Shown here: positions 40,836 through 49,208 of the stretch, piece by piece
How the letters are laid out: every line of letters starts with the position of its first letter
Numbering within the stretch: position 1 is the stretch's first letter
Assembly: GCA_022843745.1 (NCBI GenBank)
Contig: JALHNB010000010.1
Span: forward strand, 115,864 to 179,863
From: Anaerolineae bacterium
GTDB taxonomy: Bacteria; Chloroflexota; Anaerolineae; Aggregatilineales; Phototrophicaceae
Direction of reading: 5' to 3'
DNA: 64,000 nt
Program-made: the position numbers and the translations under genes
Notes under the pieces: model-generated
Databases searched by the model: none
Told to the model about the DNA's origin: nothing
Seen by the model: the letters and a program-made list of their open reading frames with translations, nothing else

Positions 40836-42254
40836 ATGTCCGCAAAATTAATGCGTAAACAGGTTCGGACGTTCGCTCTGGTCTGGGCGGGAATCACGGC
40901 GTTGATGGGCGCTTGTACCTTCGCGGCCATTTATATGGCTTATGGCGCTTTTACCACCCCCACCACAAACACCCTGGCTATACCGCGTGCAACCAATACG
41001 CCTGTTCGCGCTGCTGCTGCTATCACCAGCACGTCGATTCCGACTCAACAAGTAGAGCCAACGCTGACACCGACGTTACAACCAACAATCGCTGAGGCAA
41101 CGGTGGAGGCGGTGGTGGCGCAGGTCGCTTCACCGCAGCCAAGCGCTACACCGCTGCCAGTCGATGAACGCTTCTTCCAGGTCGGCATTCAGGTACAGAC
41201 GAGTCCTGACCTGAACGTGGATAATCAGACGACCTGGATGCGCGAGGTTTCAGAAAAGTTGCATCTGGGCTGGATGAAACAGCAGGTGCGTTGGGAAGAT
41301 GTCGAGCCGCAAAAAGGCCAGTTTGACTGGTCAAGGCTCGATCTCGCGCTGCCCCTTGCGGCCGAGTATAACGTCAAAGTGCTGATCTCGGTTGTGACCG
41401 CCCCGGAATGGGCGCGCGACCCTGGCGTTGACCTGACACAGCATGGCCCGCCTGCTAATTCACAGGATTTTGTCAATTTTGTGACCGAGATTCTCAACCG
41501 CTATCCCGACATGGTTCATGCCATCGAAGTCTGGAACGAGCAGAATATTGATCGCGAATGGACATCAACCAAAGGGCTGAGCGCGGCCAATTATGTCGAT
41601 TTACTGCGCCAGACCTACACAGCAGTCAAAGCGATTGATCCTGGTATCATCGTTGTCAGCGGCGCACTTTCGCCCACCGGACTCAGCGATGGTGTTCGCG
41701 CCTGGGATGATTTTGAATATTTCGACCAGTTGATCGCTGCCGGGATGCTGAATTACTCCGACTGCGTAGGCGCACATCATAATGGTTACAATATCGGCCC
41801 CAGTATCCCCTGGGATAATGTGCCGAATGACCCAAGCGCGACCTTCCGAGGGCCATTCGATAACCCGCACCATAGCTGGAGTCTGCGCAGTACACTGCAA
41901 ACTTACGCCAATAAAATTCAACTGGCGGGCGGCGACCAAAAATTGTGCGTCACCGAATTCGGCTGGGCATCTACTGAAGACCTCGGCGGCTTCCCTCCAG
42001 GTTTTGAGTTTGCCAATGACAATACGCTGGAAGAACAGCGCGATTGGACAATTGAAGCGCTCGATAACATGGAGGAGTGGGACACCATCTGGATCGCCTT
42101 CATCTGGAATTTGAATTATGGTCCACAGGCTGGATGGGCAACTGATAACGACAACGTGCCGTACTCGATCATCGGCAAGGATTGGAATTTCCGCCCAGTT
42201 TACGACGCAATTGGCAAATGGCAGCTTGATTACAACGCGCGGAGAGAGCAGTAG
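40836..42254 (+). CDS. Membrane-anchored clan-A glycoside-hydrolase-like protein
   Basis: The protein is 472 residues from the second ATG at 40836, eight bases after AAGGAG. The ATG two codons earlier is too close to that site. One membrane segment (about 10-35), a Thr/Pro/Ala linker to about 110 and a barrel domain follow. Motifs are LGWMKQQVRWEDVEPQKGQF, HAIEVWNEQNIDREW and KLCVTEFGWAS. The NEP of most clan-A enzymes reads NEQ here, but both glutamates stay. The EPQKG form resembles GH39-type xylosidases. It is third of the tandem family, 54 bases after the second. Confidence 0.78.
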   Translation: MSAKLMRKQVRTFALVWAGITALMGACTFAAIYMAYGAFTTPTTNTLAIPRATNTPVRAAAAITSTSIPTQQVEPTLTPTLQPTIAEATVEAVVAQVASPQPSATPLPVDERFFQVGIQVQTSPDLNVDNQTTWMREVSEKLHLGWMKQQVRWEDVEPQKGQFDWSRLDLALPLAAEYNVKVLISVVTAPEWARDPGVDLTQHGPPANSQDFVNFVTEILNRYPDMVHAIEVWNEQNIDREWTSTKGLSAANYVDLLRQTYTAVKAIDPGIIVVSGALSPTGLSDGVRAWDDFEYFDQLIAAGMLNYSDCVGAHHNGYNIGPSIPWDNVPNDPSATFRGPFDNPHHSWSLRSTLQTYANKIQLAGGDQKLCVTEFGWASTEDLGGFPPGFEFANDNTLEEQRDWTIEALDNMEEWDTIWIAFIWNLNYGPQAGWATDNDNVPYSIIGKDWNFRPVYDAIGKWQLDYNARREQ

Positions 42255-42262
42255 CACAAAGC

Positions 42263-43474
42263 ATGATCTTGTGGAAATATCGCAGGGTCGTCATGGCCCT
42301 GCTTGTGCTTGTCAATGTGGCTGTCTTTCTGCTGACTCGTCCTCCGGACGATCCGCTTCAGGCTGGCGCTGTCGTTGACCCTCCGTTCACGTCGCTGACG
42401 TATGGCATTCAGGCATTTCTGTGGTGGGATTACACGAAGGCCGCCATTGATTTAGATCGCATCCGGCTGATGGTTTTCAGCCATGTCAAACAGGTTTTCG
42501 CCTGGAAAGAAATCGAACACGCCCCTGGTGAGTGGAACTTTTCCCGCGCTGATGAAATTCTCGGCGAGATCGAACGACGTGATCTGAAGCTGGTGGTGCG
42601 CCTGAGCGATGCGCCGGATTGGGTTTATCCGAGTTTACGCGATGCCAATGTGCCGGATTTGATCGATGCGCCGCCTGACCCTGAATTTATGCAGGCCTGG
42701 GCAGGTTATTGTGGCGCAGTCGCCACCCGCTACCCCGGAAGAATTGCCGCCTACCAAATCTGGAATGAGCCGAATCTTGCGCGTGAGTGGGGTGGAAATA
42801 CGCCCAACGCAGCCGAATATGTCAATCTGCTGCGCGTTTGCAGCGAGGCGATCCGCGCCGCTGATCCGAATGCGATTCTGATCTCCGCAGGCTTATCACC
42901 CACTGGTACGTGCTGCGAGATGGCGATTCCTGATGACCAGTATTTACAGGCGATGTATGAAGCTGGATTTCAACGCTATGTAGATGTGGTAGGAATGCAC
43001 GCGCCGGGGTATTCTAAACCTCAATTAAGCCCAGATGAAGCTCGTCAACGCTTTTTCTCGTTCCGCCGCGTCGAAGATTTGCGCAAAATTATGATCGCCA
43101 ATGGTGATGCTGCGCGGCAGGCTGCGATTCTCGAATTTGGCTGGACAACAGACCCCGGCACGAACCCGGACTACGCCTGGTATGCAGTGACGGACGAAGA
43201 ACAAGCGCAATATATGGTGGAGGCTTACCAATACGCCGCCGATCATTGGCGACCCTGGGTTGGCTTAATGTCCGCCATCTACATCGCGGATCCGTCGTGG
43301 ACAGAGGATGATGAAGAATACTGGTGGGGCATCACCCGGCCTGATGGCATTGTTCGTCAGGCTTACTATGAGTTGGCAAATATGGCGAAATATTGTGGCG
43401 AACGGGTTATACCCGCACGCGCAGGCGATAGCCCGGAGGCTTTAGGTCTTGTCGCAGTCGATCCTTGCGATTAG
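42263..43474 (+). CDS. Membrane-anchored clan-A glycoside-hydrolase-like protein, short form
   Basis: This is a 403-residue protein with an N-terminal anchor (ALLVLVNVAVFLL, about 12-25) and the same barrel domain without SH3 or TP linker. It has VKQVFAWKEIEHAPGEWNFS, YQIWNEPNLAREWGG and AAILEFGWTTDPG. The two catalytic glutamates are present. It lies eight bases after the third paralogue, so genes three and four are surely one transcript. Compared with the others it lacks the Cys of CFTELG. The CopD-like gene begins 26 bases before its stop. Confidence 0.78.
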   Translation: MILWKYRRVVMALLVLVNVAVFLLTRPPDDPLQAGAVVDPPFTSLTYGIQAFLWWDYTKAAIDLDRIRLMVFSHVKQVFAWKEIEHAPGEWNFSRADEILGEIERRDLKLVVRLSDAPDWVYPSLRDANVPDLIDAPPDPEFMQAWAGYCGAVATRYPGRIAAYQIWNEPNLAREWGGNTPNAAEYVNLLRVCSEAIRAADPNAILISAGLSPTGTCCEMAIPDDQYLQAMYEAGFQRYVDVVGMHAPGYSKPQLSPDEARQRFFSFRRVEDLRKIMIANGDAARQAAILEFGWTTDPGTNPDYAWYAVTDEEQAQYMVEAYQYAADHWRPWVGLMSAIYIADPSWTEDDEEYWWGITRPDGIVRQAYYELANMAKYCGERVIPARAGDSPEALGLVAVDPCD

Positions 43475-43955
43475 CTACTTTTTTCATCTGATCGCCACCG
43501 TTGTCTGGATTGGCGGGCTGGTGATGATGGTCATTCTGATATGGCCGGAAATGCGCCGCACACTGGCGGGAAACCCTGCGCTCTATACGATGCTCACGCG
43601 GATGCGCCAGCGATTTTTTCCGCTGACGAATCTGAGTCTGGCGGTGCTGCTGGTAACAGGATTGATCCAGATGACAGGCGACTCAAATTATGAGGGCGTG
43701 CTACAAATCACCAACGAGTGGAGTCGCGTGATTCTACTCAAGCACATCGCGATTGGGGGCATGTTCGTGTGTGGCATGGTGATGCAGTTCTGGGTGGTAC
43801 CCGCGCTGGAGCGCACCAGCCTGCTTATCGAACGCGGCAAGGGTGACCCCACTGAATGGGATAAACTGCGCCGCCGCGAGGTGCGTTTGACCTGGGTCAA
43901 TGTCATTCTGGGCATTCTGGTTCTTGGCTTCACGGCCTGGGCAACAGCGATTTAG
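43449..43955 (+). CDS. CopD-like small membrane protein
   Basis: This is a 168-residue protein with four membrane segments. It begins at a TTG at 43449 with GGAGG ten bases upstream, inside the end of the previous gene. SYFFHLIATVVWIGGLVMMV is the typical start of the CopD/DUF2269-like group with a His-Trp pair. A second His lies in ILLKHIAIGGMFV. Members are linked to copper uptake or haem-type binding. Its overlap with the hydrolase gene implies co-translation, but a shared function is not obvious. Confidence 0.7.
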   Translation: MSQSILAISYFFHLIATVVWIGGLVMMVILIWPEMRRTLAGNPALYTMLTRMRQRFFPLTNLSLAVLLVTGLIQMTGDSNYEGVLQITNEWSRVILLKHIAIGGMFVCGMVMQFWVVPALERTSLLIERGKGDPTEWDKLRRREVRLTWVNVILGILVLGFTAWATAI

Positions 43956-44014
43956 TGGGAAATATGGTAATCGCTTATGTTTATGGGAAACTAAATCGAG
44001 AGCGAATGATCTTC

Positions 44015-44042
44015 ATAGGGGCGCAATATATTCCGCTCCTAC
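44015..44042. repeat. Dispersed palindrome, GGGGCGCAATAT type
   Basis: ATAGGGGCGCAATATATTCC then GCTCCTAC is a decayed copy of the hairpin interrupted at 47201-47420 (GCGCAATATATTGCGCC). It lies in the 185-base gap between the CopD-like gene and the next membrane gene. Confidence 0.65.
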
Positions 44043-44088
44043 AGAGTACACCGGAGATTGTTTGAAATCTTTTATTATGTCCATTAGT

Positions 44089-44113
44089 GGCAGGTCTCAG
44101 ACCAGTTCCTGCT
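44089..44113. repeat. Decayed dispersed palindrome, GGCAGGTCT type
   Basis: GGCAGGTCTCAGACCAGTTC resembles the copy at 7459-7487 (AGGTCTCAGACCT core). The right arm is damaged. Confidence 0.5.
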
Positions 44114-44140
44114 AAAGGCCAGCTTTTGCGATAATTTGTT

Positions 44141-46186
44141 ATGGGTGGGGGAAAACTTTTGTCAAGTCGGATTGGCTTTGCTCTGGCGGTTCTGATTCTA
44201 CTTATTGCGGCTGCGCTGCGGTTATGGGATTTAACGACACTGCCGCCAGGCTTAAACAACGAAGAAATCAGAGATATTCGCATTACCGAGTCGGTACGCG
44301 CCGGGCGAATCGAAGCCTTTTACAATCTGTCCCCCTTAGGCAGTGAAGGCGGACGTGAAGGATTGTATCACGTCATACTGGCGACAGTTTCGACGGTCAG
44401 TGGCGGCGGCTTGATCGGCTATCGTATCCTTTCTGTGATGGCGAATTTACTCGCATTGGCGTTTGTGTACGCGGTTGGGATGCGGCTCTATGGCCCGCTG
44501 GCGGGTGTCACGGCGATGGCGCTATTGGCAGTTGGCTTTTGGCCGATTTTAGTCTCCCGCGAGATTAGTCGTGAGACATTTTTGCCACTCCTGGTATCGG
44601 CGGTGCTGCTAGCGCTGGCGAAAGCGCTGCCTGTTTATCAGCAGCATCGCGAATCGGGGACAATGCCCTATGCGGCGTTGGCGCTGTTGTTAGGCCTCGG
44701 CTTTTACATCCATCCGGCAAATTTTCTGATTACACTTGCCAGCATGATCTTTATTGTCTACATGGTGCTTTCGCCCCGGCACTTATCCCGCCGCGTGTTA
44801 AGTTTCACCAGTTTTGCCCTTCTCGTACTGATTATCATTGTCACCCCTTATGTGATTTCAAGTATCAGGTTGCCAGCGCTCGATGGTGCGGGGCGTGTGT
44901 TTGGCGGCTATACCATTGCTCAAAGGCCGCCGTTGGACGCTATTTTAAGCGGGGTCAATGGATTGTTTTTTGCGGGAGATACCAATCCAACGCGCAATCT
45001 TCCAGGTCGTCCATTGGTTGATCTCGTGAGTGGTGTGCTGATTCTGATTGGCATCATAACCGCTGTGCGGCAGTGGCGGCGGCCTCGTTATACGCTGCTG
45101 TTGATAACGACTGTCATCCTGCTGCCTGTCGCTTTTTTAACCGTTGATAGCCCCAATTTTGCTGCCTTTACGCCGCTGTTACCGCTCTTGGCGTTGTTCT
45201 TTGGGTTGGGCGTAACGACCCTCTACGGCAGCCTCGCTGTGAATCCGCGCCGAATCATGAGTTTGGGCTTGATCGCGCTTTTTGTTTTTAATATCGTCTG
45301 GACAGTGCGTGACCTGTTCGGTGCATGGCCGCGATTGCCGGAAACACAAGCCGTCTACAACAGCCGCGCCGGACAGCTTGCCCATTATCTCGACCTGACA
45401 TCTGAAACAATCCCTACTGTTATTTGCGCCCCAACGCTTTCCCAACTGCGGCTGACCAATACGCAGCTCATTACGCTGATGATGAATCGCAAGGACAGCC
45501 CGATTCGTTATGCCGACTGTGGTACAGGCATGGTGTTCGCGAATGGCGGTGAACGTCAGCAGGTGATTTTGTCCGAAGAAGGCATGATGGATCAAATTCA
45601 CCCTTATTTGCAGAATTGGCTGTCCTATGGCGATGTGCAATCCAGTGACGATTTGCCGTCGGACGCTGTGATTATCGTGGATGTCTCGCAGGAATTGGGC
45701 AAAGACAAAATCGGCGGTTTCACCACGACGACACCTATTTCGTTTGCACCCGAGTCTCCCGGCGGCGCACAAATCATTTACCCTCCGGTGCGCTTTGGCG
45801 GGAATATCAGCTTTTTGGGATATGAGCCGGAAACGGGCGGAGCCTATCAGCCGGGCGGTGTCGTGACTGCTATTACCTATTGGCGCGTCGATGGCCCGCT
45901 TCCGCCAGATTTGCGCCTGTTTACGCACATCCTGTCCGACCCTGCTGCGATTATCAGCCAGCAGGATACGCTCAGTGTTGTATCATCTCAGCTTGAGCCG
46001 CGCGATATTTTTATCCAGATTTCGTTTGTGGATTTGCCAGATTCGACTCCTGCTGGTCAATATGAAATGTCGATTGGCGCTTATCAACGAAGTGATAACA
46101 TGCGCCTGATGGTGTTTGACGATAACCAACCGCGCGGATCACGCCTTTTTCTCGTCGGAAAAACCATTACCGTTGCGGCGGAGTAA
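44141..46186 (+). CDS. PMT/GT39-like membrane glycosyltransferase
   Basis: This is a 681-residue protein with about ten hydrophobic segments up to residue 415. A soluble beta domain follows, including ISFLGYEPETGGAYQPGG and TPAGQYEMSIGAYQ. The first loop, LPPGLNNEEIRDIRITESVR, holds acidic residues at the site where PMT/GT39 enzymes have their catalytic pair. The C-terminal domain resembles the end of the 89-2548 protein (SGTYRVYVGWYTYPD). The start is uncertain: ATG at 44141 or TTG at 44159. RNase Z begins 11 bases after the stop. Probably adds sugar from a lipid donor on the outer face. Confidence 0.75.
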   Translation: MGGGKLLSSRIGFALAVLILLIAAALRLWDLTTLPPGLNNEEIRDIRITESVRAGRIEAFYNLSPLGSEGGREGLYHVILATVSTVSGGGLIGYRILSVMANLLALAFVYAVGMRLYGPLAGVTAMALLAVGFWPILVSREISRETFLPLLVSAVLLALAKALPVYQQHRESGTMPYAALALLLGLGFYIHPANFLITLASMIFIVYMVLSPRHLSRRVLSFTSFALLVLIIIVTPYVISSIRLPALDGAGRVFGGYTIAQRPPLDAILSGVNGLFFAGDTNPTRNLPGRPLVDLVSGVLILIGIITAVRQWRRPRYTLLLITTVILLPVAFLTVDSPNFAAFTPLLPLLALFFGLGVTTLYGSLAVNPRRIMSLGLIALFVFNIVWTVRDLFGAWPRLPETQAVYNSRAGQLAHYLDLTSETIPTVICAPTLSQLRLTNTQLITLMMNRKDSPIRYADCGTGMVFANGGERQQVILSEEGMMDQIHPYLQNWLSYGDVQSSDDLPSDAVIIVDVSQELGKDKIGGFTTTTPISFAPESPGGAQIIYPPVRFGGNISFLGYEPETGGAYQPGGVVTAITYWRVDGPLPPDLRLFTHILSDPAAIISQQDTLSVVSSQLEPRDIFIQISFVDLPDSTPAGQYEMSIGAYQRSDNMRLMVFDDNQPRGSRLFLVGKTITVAAE

Positions 46187-46197
46187 GGCGACCCATC

Positions 46198-47172
46198 ATG
46201 TTTGAGATTGTATTTCTGGGGACTTCAGCGTCCGCACCATCCATCCATCGCGGCTTGCCATCCCAGGCGATTCTGGCTGGTGAGTATCGCTTTTTGATCG
46301 ACTGCGGCGAAGGGACACAGCGGCAGATTCTTCGCAGCGGCATTGGCTTCAAGAAGCTGCATCGCATTTTATTGACTCATGCCCATCTCGACCATATCCT
46401 CGGCCTGGGCGGGCTGGTATCGACTTTTGCCCACTGGGAAAATATTTCAGAGCTGGAAATCTGGGGTGGAAAGGTTACGCTGGATCGGGTTCGCGCTCTT
46501 TTATTCGGCGTTGTTCTGGATTACGAACGGATTGCGATCACGATTCACCTTAAGGAAATCGCAGCCGGTCAGGTCATCCTGGATACCAAAGATTTTACCG
46601 TCAGCGCTTTCCCAGTGACACATAGGGGCGGTGGTAATTTCGGGTTCATATTTCAGGAAAAAACGCGGCGACCATTTTTGAACGAAAAAGCTGAAGCGTT
46701 GGGTGTACCCGCCGGGCCGGAGCGCAGTCTGCTGGTCAAAGGTGAAGCGATCACGCTGGCGGATGGGCGAGTCATCGAGCCGGAAATGGTGCTGGGTGAT
46801 GCGGTTGAGGGTGTGAAACTGGTTTATATTGGCGACATTGGGCGTACCGATAACATCCGCGAGTATATCGCTGGGGCGGATACGCTGGTCATCGAGGCCA
46901 CCTTTCTGGACGCGGATAGCGAGGCTGCCCGCAACTTTGGACATCTGACCGCGAAACAGGCTGCGACATTGGCACGCGAGATGAACGTCAAAACGCTTAT
47001 CTTGACGCACGTCTCGCGTCGTTACCGCGAACGGGACATCATCAACGAAGCCCAGCAGGTATTCCCCGCGACGTTTATTGCCCGTGATATGGATCATTAT
47101 GTCATGCAGCGCGGCAGAGCAGTGGAAAAGAAAATTGCAACTTATGAGAGCAACGTGGAAAATGAAAGCTAA
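46198..47172 (+). CDS. rnz: Ribonuclease Z
   Basis: This 324-residue zinc endonuclease removes the 3' trailer from tRNA precursors. Motifs are HAHLDH (H61, H63, D65, H66), THRGGGN, GDIGRTD, FGHLTA, and THVSRRY near the end. The length fits the short (ElaC) form. The insertion between the second and third ligands (about 150-200) is the exosite arm region. It follows the membrane glycosyltransferase gene by 11 bases and may share its transcript, an unusual link. Confidence 0.92.
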   Translation: MFEIVFLGTSASAPSIHRGLPSQAILAGEYRFLIDCGEGTQRQILRSGIGFKKLHRILLTHAHLDHILGLGGLVSTFAHWENISELEIWGGKVTLDRVRALLFGVVLDYERIAITIHLKEIAAGQVILDTKDFTVSAFPVTHRGGGNFGFIFQEKTRRPFLNEKAEALGVPAGPERSLLVKGEAITLADGRVIEPEMVLGDAVEGVKLVYIGDIGRTDNIREYIAGADTLVIEATFLDADSEAARNFGHLTAKQAATLAREMNVKTLILTHVSRRYRERDIINEAQQVFPATFIARDMDHYVMQRGRAVEKKIATYESNVENES

Positions 47173-47208
47173 GAATCTATCCGAGAAAGCGGTATCTCCC
47201 GTAGGGGC

Positions 47209-47414
47209 GCAATATATTGCATTGGCATTAAGCTAAGGAATTAAACCCGTTTTTGAGCGCTTTTTAGGCACAAAGCTGCAACGATTCTCGCTGCAAAAGC
47301 CCAAAAGCGACCATAAAAACGGCGTAAAGCAGTGGGTGATAGGTTCAAAAAGTACCTTTTCCAGCCTGTTTTACCCTCAAAATGTCTTAGCTTAATGCGT
47401 ATGCAATATATTGC
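47209..47414. mobile_element. Non-autonomous insertion (MITE-like), with 12-bp target duplication
   Basis: An insert of 182 bp (47221-47402) has imperfect 17-bp ends: ATTGGCATTAAGCTAAG on the left and its match ATACGCATTAAGCTAAG on the right (read inverted). It is flanked by GCAATATATTGC on both sides (47209-47220, 47403-47414). Without the insert the flanks join into GGGGCGCAATATATTGCGCC, a complete copy of the dispersed palindrome. The inside encodes a short frame (LSPTALRRFYGRFWAFAARI) on the minus strand that could be a transposase end, but I cannot name the family. A 12-bp duplication suits IS4-like elements. Confidence 0.7.
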
Positions 47415-47464
47415 GCCCAATTTACGGATAGACACTAAATGATTTTATCGAAAGAGGTTTAATA

Positions 47465-48106
47465 ATGGATGAAGCAGTACGCGTAAAGCTGGATCAATAC
47501 GTCGTCGATTTATTTGTGAATGAAGACGATGCGCTGCGTTCGATTCAGAGTGAAGCGGATCGAAATGATATGCCACGTATCAGCCTGCAAGCGCACGAAG
47601 GCCGCCTGCTGCAATTTCTGGTATTAGCATCCGGCGCACGTAAAGCCGTAGAAATCGGCACACTGGCAGGTTATAGCGGTGTCTGGTTGGCGCGTGGGCT
47701 GCCCGCTGGCGGCAAATTATATACGCTTGAGGTCAGCAGCAAACATGCCAGCGTCGCCCGCGGGAGTTTTGAACGTGCTGGAGTCAGCGATAAAGTCGAA
47801 CTCATCGAAGGCGCTGCGCTGGATTCACTGAAAAAACTGAGTTCAAAAGGCCCATTTGATCTGGTATTTATCGACGCTGATAAAGAAGGTTATCCGCAAT
47901 ATCTCGCCTGGACAGTCGAAAATCTGCGCCCTGGTGGTATGGTCGCCGCGCATAACGCTTTTCGTGGTGGGCGGGTGATCGCGCCTCAGGAAGAGGGTGA
48001 TCGTGCGATGGATGCGTTCAACCGCACACTGGCAAGTGACAGCAGACTCGAAAGCACGATTCTTGCCATTGGTGATGGGATGGCGGTTGGCATTAAAAAG
48101 GCCTGA
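47465..48106 (+). CDS. O-methyltransferase (catechol-O-methyltransferase-like)
   Basis: This is a 213-residue class I methyltransferase. The SAM site is AVEIGTLAGYSGVWLARGLP, acidic residue TLEVSS, and metal-binding Asp in DLVFIDADKEGYPQYL. This is the pattern of the cation-dependent COMT-like family. AHNAFRGGRV replaces the DNxLxxG motif, so one metal ligand may be shifted (His-Asn). GAGG lies eight bases before the ATG. It acts on catechol-like or other hydroxylated compounds; substrate unknown. Confidence 0.85.
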   Translation: MDEAVRVKLDQYVVDLFVNEDDALRSIQSEADRNDMPRISLQAHEGRLLQFLVLASGARKAVEIGTLAGYSGVWLARGLPAGGKLYTLEVSSKHASVARGSFERAGVSDKVELIEGAALDSLKKLSSKGPFDLVFIDADKEGYPQYLAWTVENLRPGGMVAAHNAFRGGRVIAPQEEGDRAMDAFNRTLASDSRLESTILAIGDGMAVGIKKA

Positions 48107-48164
48107 TCTGAAATGTAAGTTTTAGAGAAAGTAATATCGTCTTAGCGCTTTTTGCAGTAGTATG

Positions 48165-48202
48165 TATAATTTATAGATACTGAAATGCGTCGTATACGCA
48201 TT
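48165..48202 (+). promoter_or_regulatory. Likely promoter and overlapping dyad of the secreted repeat protein gene
   Basis: A TATAAT at 48165-48170 lies 67 bases before the ATG at 48237. Just downstream AATGCGT (48184-48190) and ACGCATT (48196-48202) form a 7-bp inverted repeat with a five-base centre, placed where a repressor could block transcription. AATTCGTCTTATG at about 48205 resembles the direct repeat at 19380-19431. Confidence 0.45.
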
Positions 48203-48236
48203 CAAATTCGTCTTATGCCGCAATTTGGAGGATTTT

Positions 48237-49064
48237 ATGTCTAAAGCATCGGGTAAGTTCTTAAGATTAGCTTTCATATCCGCAATGATGTTGGTTTTGA
48301 GTGTGCTTGTGGCGGCAAACGTCTCCGCAGATGTTACCGTACCCGGCTGCACCCTTTCTCTTCCGATCCAAAGCGGATGGGCAGTGACGGGAACAAATGT
48401 CAACGCCAATACGATTGGACACATTGGCAAAGCATTCAGCACCCTGCGCCCCAAGCCTGGTCAGGCTGGTAAAGTCGTTTATGCGCCTGCACAGTTTACT
48501 GTGACCGCAGACACGAGCGCTGGTTTGTTTAATAATGCGACAACCGCTTGCTATAATGGCGAGCTTTATCTGCACATTACCTATGCTGGCGCGACTGGTT
48601 CGGGCTGGGCATTGATGAGTTCAGTAAATGACCCTGTGTATGGTGGGGGCTACTGGCTTGCTCCGGGGCCAATTCCTCCCGCAGCAACAGTAGCTCCTAC
48701 AGTAACACCCGCAGCTACCGTTACGCCAGCTCCTGTTGTAGCTTGCAACGCCACCAATACACCGAACTCACTGCCGACGGTCTTCACGGGTACATTCCCG
48801 CAAACCGGTGGAAAGATTGCTCAGGCTTTCAGCACATTGCGCCCGTCAATTGGCGCACTTGACTCAGCAAGCCTTCGCGTTTTCCGCGCCACAACTCCCG
48901 CGCCCGCTTTCGATATTCTCGGAACACAGGCTGTCGGTGGTTTCTGCTGGGTGAACATCCGTTATACGGCTGGCCCGGCTGGAGTCGTTGGTAAGACAGG
49001 TTGGGCATTGGAAAGCCAGATTTTGCCGGATATTTACGGTGCAGGTCGCTGGCTGACCAAGTAA
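48237..49064 (+). CDS. Secreted protein with two repeated SH3-like domains
   Basis: The protein is 275 residues from the ATG at 48237, five bases after TTGGAGG. The four-codon longer form is less likely. A signal peptide (about 10-31, ending NVSAD) is followed by two copies of a domain separated by an Ala/Thr/Pro linker (about 143-165). Each has GKAFSTLRPKPG or AQAFSTLRPSIG, and a later YLHITYAGATGSGWALMSSV or WVNIRYTAGPAGVVGKTGWA. The GxGWAL pattern is like bacterial SH3 repeats. Two Cys per domain may form a bond. No enzyme residues. Confidence 0.7.
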   Translation: MSKASGKFLRLAFISAMMLVLSVLVAANVSADVTVPGCTLSLPIQSGWAVTGTNVNANTIGHIGKAFSTLRPKPGQAGKVVYAPAQFTVTADTSAGLFNNATTACYNGELYLHITYAGATGSGWALMSSVNDPVYGGGYWLAPGPIPPAATVAPTVTPAATVTPAPVVACNATNTPNSLPTVFTGTFPQTGGKIAQAFSTLRPSIGALDSASLRVFRATTPAPAFDILGTQAVGGFCWVNIRYTAGPAGVVGKTGWALESQILPDIYGAGRWLTK

Positions 49065-49094
49065 GCTGAAGGTTAAAAATTAGTAGGTGAACTC

Positions 49095-49119
49095 AGGGGT
49101 GCGCGGTTTGCGTACCCCT
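49095..49119 (+). terminator. Hairpin after the secreted repeat protein gene
   Basis: AGGGGTGCGC, loop GGTTT, GCGTACCCCT form an inverted repeat with a mismatch, followed by ATTTCGTTTTA. It lies 31 bases after the stop. Confidence 0.55.
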
Positions 49120-49159
49120 ATTTCGTTTTAGGGGATTGTACATTCATAGCAGGGGTGCG

Positions 49160-49193
49160 CAGGGGCAAGACATAGCTTACGTTTTGCCCCTAC
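49160..49193. repeat. Dispersed palindrome, GGGGCAAGAC type
   Basis: CAGGGGCAAGACATAGC and GTTTTGCCCCTAC form the two arms, with the family end TGCCCCTAC. It lies 15 bases before the end of the rimO gene on the other strand and could help stop its transcript. Confidence 0.65.
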
Positions 49194-49208
49194 AAAAAGA
49201 AGGGGGCA

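Noticed and set aside
45179..45928. Open frame on the minus strand (249 codons) opposite a membrane glycosyltransferase gene
   Set aside because: It has no start signal, and its composition (His, Arg, Gln rich) is what the complement of hydrophobic codons gives.
47241..47435. Minus-strand frame inside the small mobile element, perhaps a transposase
   Set aside because: Too short and without DDE or HTH motifs. I keep it only as a possible remnant in the mobile element entry.
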